DNA of 64,000 nucleotides from Cytobacillus firmus. GTDB lineage: Bacteria > Bacillota > Bacilli > Bacillales > Cytobacillaceae. A program made the translations under genes and the position numbers. The stretch lies in contig NZ_CP098323.1 of the NCBI RefSeq assembly GCF_023657595.1, forward strand, positions 2,566,001 to 2,630,000, in the 5' to 3' direction. Positions 59,974 through 64,000 of the stretch are shown piece by piece. The notes beneath the pieces are model-generated. The model saw only the letters and a program-made list of their open reading frames with translations, did no database searches and was not told the origin of the DNA. Positions within the stretch are counted from its first letter, which is position 1. Every line of letters starts with the position of its first letter.

Positions 59974-61552
59974 AGTGTTTTTCGAAAATACCTGCCATCA
60001 TTTCAATAGAAGCCATGACCTTCTCTTCTTCCTGCGCCCCCATCAGAGCCACCTGAACCCAATTTCTTTCAAGCAGGTACCCGCTTTCATAGCTTAGAAG
60101 AGTTCCATTCTGTTTGCATATGTCGCCAAATTCCCTGCTGGAAACGCCCTCCGGCAAATGGACAGTAAGGATGCCTGGCGAATAATCGTCCCCGCCCAGA
60201 ACGGAAAAACCCTTGTCTGCAAGCCTCTCCCTTACTTTGAAAGACAATCTGTTTATCTTGTCATAATCTATCAGCTTTATACTCTCTTTTAATGCGTAGA
60301 CCAGATTGGAAGAATGGGTATAAGGAATGCTTTCATTGTCCTCATACATCTTTAAATCCAGGTATCTGGGAACACTGCTGTTCCCTTTAATTCTGTCTCT
60401 ATGGAATACAATCGCAAGCCCAGGGTACGAGCCAAATCCTTTTCCGCTGACGGAGGATGCCATATAAATATCTTTTAGATTAAGCGGGACGATTCCGGCT
60501 GTACTGCATGCATCCACGCAAAGCTCGGCACCATGCTTCGCACATAGCTCCTGAATTCTGCTTATATCGAATAAATACCCTGTTGAGGTTTCACAATGGA
60601 CCGTCCAGACCCAGTTTATAGAAGGATTTTCTGTCAGCATATATGCAATTTCCTCATGCAGGATCGGTTCATTCCAGTCTTTTTCAATCGTCTGAAAAGA
60701 TAGTTGAAATCTTCTGGCATGATCAATGAGACGATAGCCAAATTCACCATTGGCGAGTATCAGCCCATTCCCCTCCATGTTTTTCAGCTGGGCAGCGACA
60801 AGGTCGTTCGAAAGTGTTCCCGTCCCGACAATAACTTGTGCATAAGAGGCACCTGTCATCCTGCATAAGTGAGAACGCAGGTCCTTCAAGTCCTCAATGA
60901 AGTCATGATGGCGATGTGATACGGCTTCTTTGGCAAAAGCGTTTTTCACCTTCTCATGAATAAAGACTGGTCCCGGCAAAAAAGAGTGCTGCCCGGACTG
61001 ATCTGAGTTTCTGGCCATTAAGCGTTTGAAAACTTTTGTTGAACGTTCGAAATTCTCTTTTGTTAAGTACATGGGCTGAAATTGGGCGCCCTCCTCTCCT
61101 GTCAGAGGACCGAAAGGCAAAAAGCCAATCCGCTTATACAATTTCAGCTGTCTGACCGTCCCCGAGATCAGGGCCATCGAATAATTTTTTTCAAGGCAAA
61201 GCTCCACAAGCTTTTCACAAAGCTGATAAAAAACACGGGTGCTGCGGTATTCTTTTTTGACTGACAGCAGGCGTACCTCGCAATATTCCCCCTTAACAGG
61301 CAAGTAGTCTTCGAGATTAGGAAGTTTGTAATCAAGCGAAAATGGCCTTTTCGCTCGAATGGCGATCATTCCTGCCACTTCCTCGCCAGCCTTGGCAATC
61401 ACATATGTATTTTCTTCATGAAATTTATCGATTAGGAGCTGATTTTCATTTTGCTTATGCTGTGGAATTTCTTCCACAAATGTCTGATAGTTCAGCTGAT
61501 GAATTTGTTCAAATTCATCATGATCGGCTGCGATTTTGCAGATAATATTCAT
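59942..61552 (-). CDS. GNAT acyltransferase-class V aminotransferase fusion
   Basis: A 536-residue two-domain protein. Residues 1-175 are GNAT-like: ENTYVIAKAGEEVAGMIAIR, YCEVRLLSVKKEYRSTRVFYQLCEKL, LYKRIGFLPFG. Residues 190-520 form a class V, PLP-dependent aminotransferase domain: LPGPVFIHEKVKNAF, VGTGTLSNDLVAAQL, HCETSTGYLFDI, VDACSTAGI, and the PLP lysine in SVSGKGFGSYPG. The closest aminotransferase style is the AEP/alanine-glyoxylate group. It lies three bases after a PlsY paralogue and overlaps an LtaS-type gene. A joint role in making or modifying a membrane lipid or polymer is likely, with the chemistry unknown. Confidence 0.83.
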   Translation of the reverse strand: MNIICKIAADHDEFEQIHQLNYQTFVEEIPQHKQNENQLLIDKFHEENTYVIAKAGEEVAGMIAIRAKRPFSLDYKLPNLEDYLPVKGEYCEVRLLSVKKEYRSTRVFYQLCEKLVELCLEKNYSMALISGTVRQLKLYKRIGFLPFGPLTGEEGAQFQPMYLTKENFERSTKVFKRLMARNSDQSGQHSFLPGPVFIHEKVKNAFAKEAVSHRHHDFIEDLKDLRSHLCRMTGASYAQVIVGTGTLSNDLVAAQLKNMEGNGLILANGEFGYRLIDHARRFQLSFQTIEKDWNEPILHEEIAYMLTENPSINWVWTVHCETSTGYLFDISRIQELCAKHGAELCVDACSTAGIVPLNLKDIYMASSVSGKGFGSYPGLAIVFHRDRIKGNSSVPRYLDLKMYEDNESIPYTHSSNLVYALKESIKLIDYDKINRLSFKVRERLADKGFSVLGGDDYSPGILTVHLPEGVSSREFGDICKQNGTLLSYESGYLLERNWVQVALMGAQEEEKVMASIEMMAGIFEKHYEKRYDYEVI

Positions 61553-61555
61553 AGT

Positions 61556-62134
61556 TTACCTCCTATGCTTAGGCATGATGAAATTTGTATGGGAAATTAG
61601 GACAATGATAAACATCAGCAGCAGTCCTGCCGCAATAATGAATGAATCCCCAATCACCCAGGCTGTTATTGGAATTGAAGCCATCGAGATAAAACCCGAT
61701 AATGTATACTTTCGAAGAGATGCAAACATAATTCCCATTGTGATGACCATGATTGCTATCGTCAGAGGCTCCAGATACAAGGCAGAAGCCAGATAGACAA
61801 CCACTCCTTTTCCGCCATGTAACCCCAGCTGAATTGGAAAAAGATGGCCCAGGAGCACGCAAACAGCGCTAAGAATGTATACACCATCACCTTCAAACAA
61901 GAGTCCAGCTGCATATAAAGCTCCCCATGTCTTTCCCGCATCAACTGCTATGGTCAGCAAAAACCCAGTCTTCCCGAATGCTCTTCCGGCATTGGTAGCC
62001 CCTGCATTCCCGCTCCCTATATACCTTATATCCTCTTTAGCCAAATATTTAACCACATAATAAGCTCCAGTTATGCTGCCCAATGCGTAAGAAAAGGCCA
62101 TAACGATCAGAGCGGCCCAAACATCTTCGATCAT
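61556..62134 (-). CDS. PlsY-family acyl-phosphate:glycerol-3-phosphate acyltransferase paralogue
   Basis: A 192-residue, five-helix membrane protein: SYALGSITGAYYVV, the conserved IRYIGSGNAGATNAGRAFGKTGF, VDAGKTWGALYA, GHLFPIQLGLHGGKGVVVYLA. These are the three active-site motifs of PlsY. Housekeeping PlsY makes lysophosphatidic acid; the position of this copy, three bases before a GNAT-aminotransferase fusion and an LtaS-type gene, suggests an alternative acceptor. First gene of the operon; AAGGCGGG before the ATG. Confidence 0.85.
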   Translation of the reverse strand: MIEDVWAALIVMAFSYALGSITGAYYVVKYLAKEDIRYIGSGNAGATNAGRAFGKTGFLLTIAVDAGKTWGALYAAGLLFEGDGVYILSAVCVLLGHLFPIQLGLHGGKGVVVYLASALYLEPLTIAIMVITMGIMFASLRKYTLSGFISMASIPITAWVIGDSFIIAAGLLLMFIIVLISHTNFIMPKHRR

Positions 62135-62330
62135 AAAACCAATCCCGCCTTCTACTAATTAAACGATCAAAAAGGGTAAAAAGTTTCATATACTTACAAT
62201 TTTACAATCTAACTTTTCAGTTACTCACCTAATTTTACCATTAAACAAGTTGATTGCCAGAGCCTTAAATCATAATTCAGCTATTTTAATGCCAACATTA
62301 AATTTTCAGTAAAATAATTATATTTTTGTG

Positions 62331-62373
62331 TTGACATTGTTTATCAATCGCATATAATTTGCATTAAGGCAAA
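62331..62373 (+). promoter_or_regulatory. Promoter with MntR-like operator
   Basis: -35 TTGACA (62331-62336), 16 bases, -10 TATAAT (62353-62358). The dyad TTTGCATTAAGGCAAA (62358-62373) overlaps the start site and matches the MntR box style (TTTRCCTTARGNAAA), so manganese-bound MntR should repress this operon. Confidence 0.7.
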
Positions 62374-62475
62374 ACTTTTTAATAAACACATAAATCTTGT
62401 CCATATGAAGTTAAATTGTATAAAAACAATTAATTTGAATTCATTTAAGTTTGGAAAATGAAGGAGGATAAAAAA

Positions 62476-63222
62476 ATGAACGATCCAGCTATCTCCATAC
62501 AGGATTTGCACGTCTCCTATTTTGGAAATGAAGCGGTAACTGGTGTCAGCCTATCGGTGAATACCGGGAATCTGGTGGGCATTATCGGACCGAATGGCGC
62601 AGGCAAATCAACCTTCCTAAAAGCTATGCTGAATCTCATACCAAAGGATAAAGGTGCAGTAACGGTGCTGGGAAAACCCATTACTGAAGTTCGCAAAAGC
62701 ATCGCCTATGTCCCGCAGCGCAATGACATAGACTGGGATTTCCCCATCACAGTGCTTGATGCCGTTCTTATTGGAACCTACCCCCATTTAAAACTGTTCC
62801 GGCGTCCAAAGAAGAAGGATAAAGAATGGGCCATGGAATGTCTTCAGCGAGTCGGCATGCAGGAATTCAGCAAAAGACAGATTGGTGAACTGTCAGGCGG
62901 CCAGCAGCAGAGAGTTTTTCTGGCGAGAGCTCTTGCCCAGAAAGCCGATCTTTTTTTTCTGGATGAGCCGTTTGTCGGGGTTGATGTATCGAGCGAGGAA
63001 ACGATTGTGAATATTTTGAAGGAGCTGTGCAGACAGGGAAAAACAGTGATTGTCGTACATCATGACTTAAGTAAGGCTAACGATTATTTCAATCAGTTAA
63101 TCCTGCTAAATAAGGAATTGATCAGTTTCGGAACTGTTGAAGAAGTGTTTAAACCTGATGTAATTGCAAAAGCATACCAGGGGCAATTTGCATTTATGAA
63201 TGAGATTGGGGTGTCATTATAA
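62476..63222 (+). CDS. mntB: Manganese ABC transporter, ATP-binding protein
   Basis: A 248-residue ATPase: Walker A GPNGAGKST (near 38-46), Q-loop VPQRNDIDWDFP (the DWDFP stretch is typical of Mn/Zn importers), signature LSGGQQQR, Walker B LFFLDEP, H-loop VVHHD. ATG 62476 is preceded by AAGGAGG. The stop TAATG overlaps the start of the permease gene. The MntR-like operator upstream supports manganese rather than zinc. Here the ATPase gene comes first, whereas B. subtilis mnt begins with the binding protein. Confidence 0.9.
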   Translation: MNDPAISIQDLHVSYFGNEAVTGVSLSVNTGNLVGIIGPNGAGKSTFLKAMLNLIPKDKGAVTVLGKPITEVRKSIAYVPQRNDIDWDFPITVLDAVLIGTYPHLKLFRRPKKKDKEWAMECLQRVGMQEFSKRQIGELSGGQQQRVFLARALAQKADLFFLDEPFVGVDVSSEETIVNILKELCRQGKTVIVVHHDLSKANDYFNQLILLNKELISFGTVEEVFKPDVIAKAYQGQFAFMNEIGVSL

Positions 63223-64000
63223 TGGCTTTCATTGAAGCGGTGATGCAATATGGTTTTCTGCAAAAAGCGCTATTAACGTCGGTTATGGTAGGAATTATCT
63301 GCGGAGTCATTGGCTGTTTTATCATCCTGAGGGGAATGGCTCTTATGGGAGACGCCATATCACATGCCGTACTTCCCGGCGTCGCCATTTCGTATATGCT
63401 TGGTGTCAACTTCTTCTTCGGGGCAGTGATCAGCGGTGTAATCACGGCGATCGCTATCGGCTTCGTTTCGCAAAACAGCCGGATTAAGCATGATACCTCA
63501 ATTGGCATTATGTTTACGGCCGCATTTGCTTCAGGAATCATTATTATTACAATGCTAAAAAGCAGTACAGATTTGTACCATATTTTATTTGGGAATGTTT
63601 TGGCGGTAAGATCATCCGATATGTGGATCACATTGGGCATCAGCCTGATTGTGTTGGGGGCTGTTTACCTCTTTTACAAGGAATTATTGGTCACATCGTT
63701 TGACCCGACAATGGGCGCAGCTTACGGACTGCCCGTTCGATTCATTCATTATTTCCTAATGACTCTCTTAACGATGGTAACCGTTGCATCCCTCCAGACA
63801 GTAGGCATTGTCCTGGTAGTTGCCATGCTTATCACCCCTGCAGCGTCAGCATATCTTTTAACCGAGCGGCTGTGGGTGATGATTTTCATTGCATCTGGCA
63901 TTGGGGTGATTTCATCCATCGTTGGACTTTACTTCAGCTTCACCTACAACTTAGCTTCAGGAGCAACGATAGTCATCTCATCCACCGCTATTTTCATTCT
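63222..64000 (+). CDS. mntC: Manganese ABC transporter permease (partial, runs off the window)
   Basis: The first 259 codons of an ABC-3 family permease: IEAVMQYGFLQKALLTSVMVG at the N-terminus, GCFIILRGMALMGDAISHAVLPGVAISY (the coupling and metal-path motif), SIGIMFTAAFASGIIII, TSFDPTMGAAYGLP, VVAMLITPAASAYLLTERL and a later helix with GATIVISSTAIF. Six to seven helices are visible. The start codon overlaps the ATPase stop by one base. A binding-protein gene would be expected further downstream. Confidence 0.9.
   Translation, partial: MAFIEAVMQYGFLQKALLTSVMVGIICGVIGCFIILRGMALMGDAISHAVLPGVAISYMLGVNFFFGAVISGVITAIAIGFVSQNSRIKHDTSIGIMFTAAFASGIIIITMLKSSTDLYHILFGNVLAVRSSDMWITLGISLIVLGAVYLFYKELLVTSFDPTMGAAYGLPVRFIHYFLMTLLTMVTVASLQTVGIVLVVAMLITPAASAYLLTERLWVMIFIASGIGVISSIVGLYFSFTYNLASGATIVISSTAIFI

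Noticed and set aside
1-64000. Prophage, complete insertion sequence, tRNA or rRNA genes
   Set aside because: No integrase, transposase or phage structural protein, and no tRNA- or rRNA-like sequence was recognised.

Overview
The window looks like the chromosome of a spore-forming Bacillaceae species of the Cytobacillus/Mesobacillus/Bacillus type. The signs are YabR, a T-box-controlled proBA pair, a Spo0E-like phosphatase, CotF-type coat remnants, a bioY-yhfT-yhfS operon with a BirA box, an RNase J paralogue and strong GGAGG ribosome binding sites with frequent GTG/TTG starts. The exact species is not determined. No phage, complete insertion sequence, CRISPR array, rRNA or tRNA was seen.

Left part (1-13.7 kb): a polysaccharide deacetylase, a probable 6S RNA, two decayed CotF-type coat genes, a secreted LysM-SPOR protein and a 52-bp tandem repeat. 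Then come a formate-dehydrogenase-like molybdoenzyme and an oxalate/formate-type MFS transporter. These two genes are separate units, but each is preceded by a leader RNA with the same hairpin-plus-terminator layout, which suggests common control by an RNA signal. A glycerophosphodiesterase and a Spo0E-like protein follow. Next is a thioredoxin-like lipoprotein whose active site reads TGA-x-x-Cys with a SECIS-like hairpin just downstream, a strong selenoprotein candidate. A tiny Hol_Tox-type toxin gene lies convergent to it, followed by an unknown membrane protein and an orphan PAS histidine kinase.

13.8-29.8 kb: a D-threonate/D-erythronate-type operon (permease, DUF1537 kinase, PdxA2) with two CcpA cre sites and a divergent-evolved PrpR-type regulator whose AAA+ module looks inactive; proBA with a T-box; an RNase J paralogue; yabR; a BASS transporter; an ABC1/UbiB kinase; a carboxylesterase; and a membrane protein pair.

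29.8-43.5 kb: a catabolic cluster of ten co-directional genes: cupin, extradiol-type dioxygenase, SDR, ThDP enzyme, ALDH, aspartate-dehydrogenase-like enzyme, Rieske oxygenase alpha and beta, cis-diol dehydrogenase and a double VOC protein. Upstream are separate units for an MFS transporter, an IclR regulator and an alpha/beta hydrolase. A shared GTTTT-N6-AAAAC palindrome in front of the ten-gene operon, the transporter and the hydrolase looks like the IclR operator. The likely substrate is an aromatic acid, which I cannot name.

43.6-64 kb: bioY-yhfT-yhfS (the thiolase apparently starts at ATT); two glycine/asparagine repeat proteins; assorted single genes (GNAT, VOC, amidase, LLM oxidoreductase, EamA exporter with AraC regulator, DinB, an Arg/Asp-rich small protein); an unusual envelope operon (PlsY paralogue, GNAT-aminotransferase fusion, LtaS-type synthase); and the start of a manganese ABC transporter operon with an MntR-like operator. 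Several intergenic gaps carry short degenerate repeats built on TGAGCGA or TGCGGAT.
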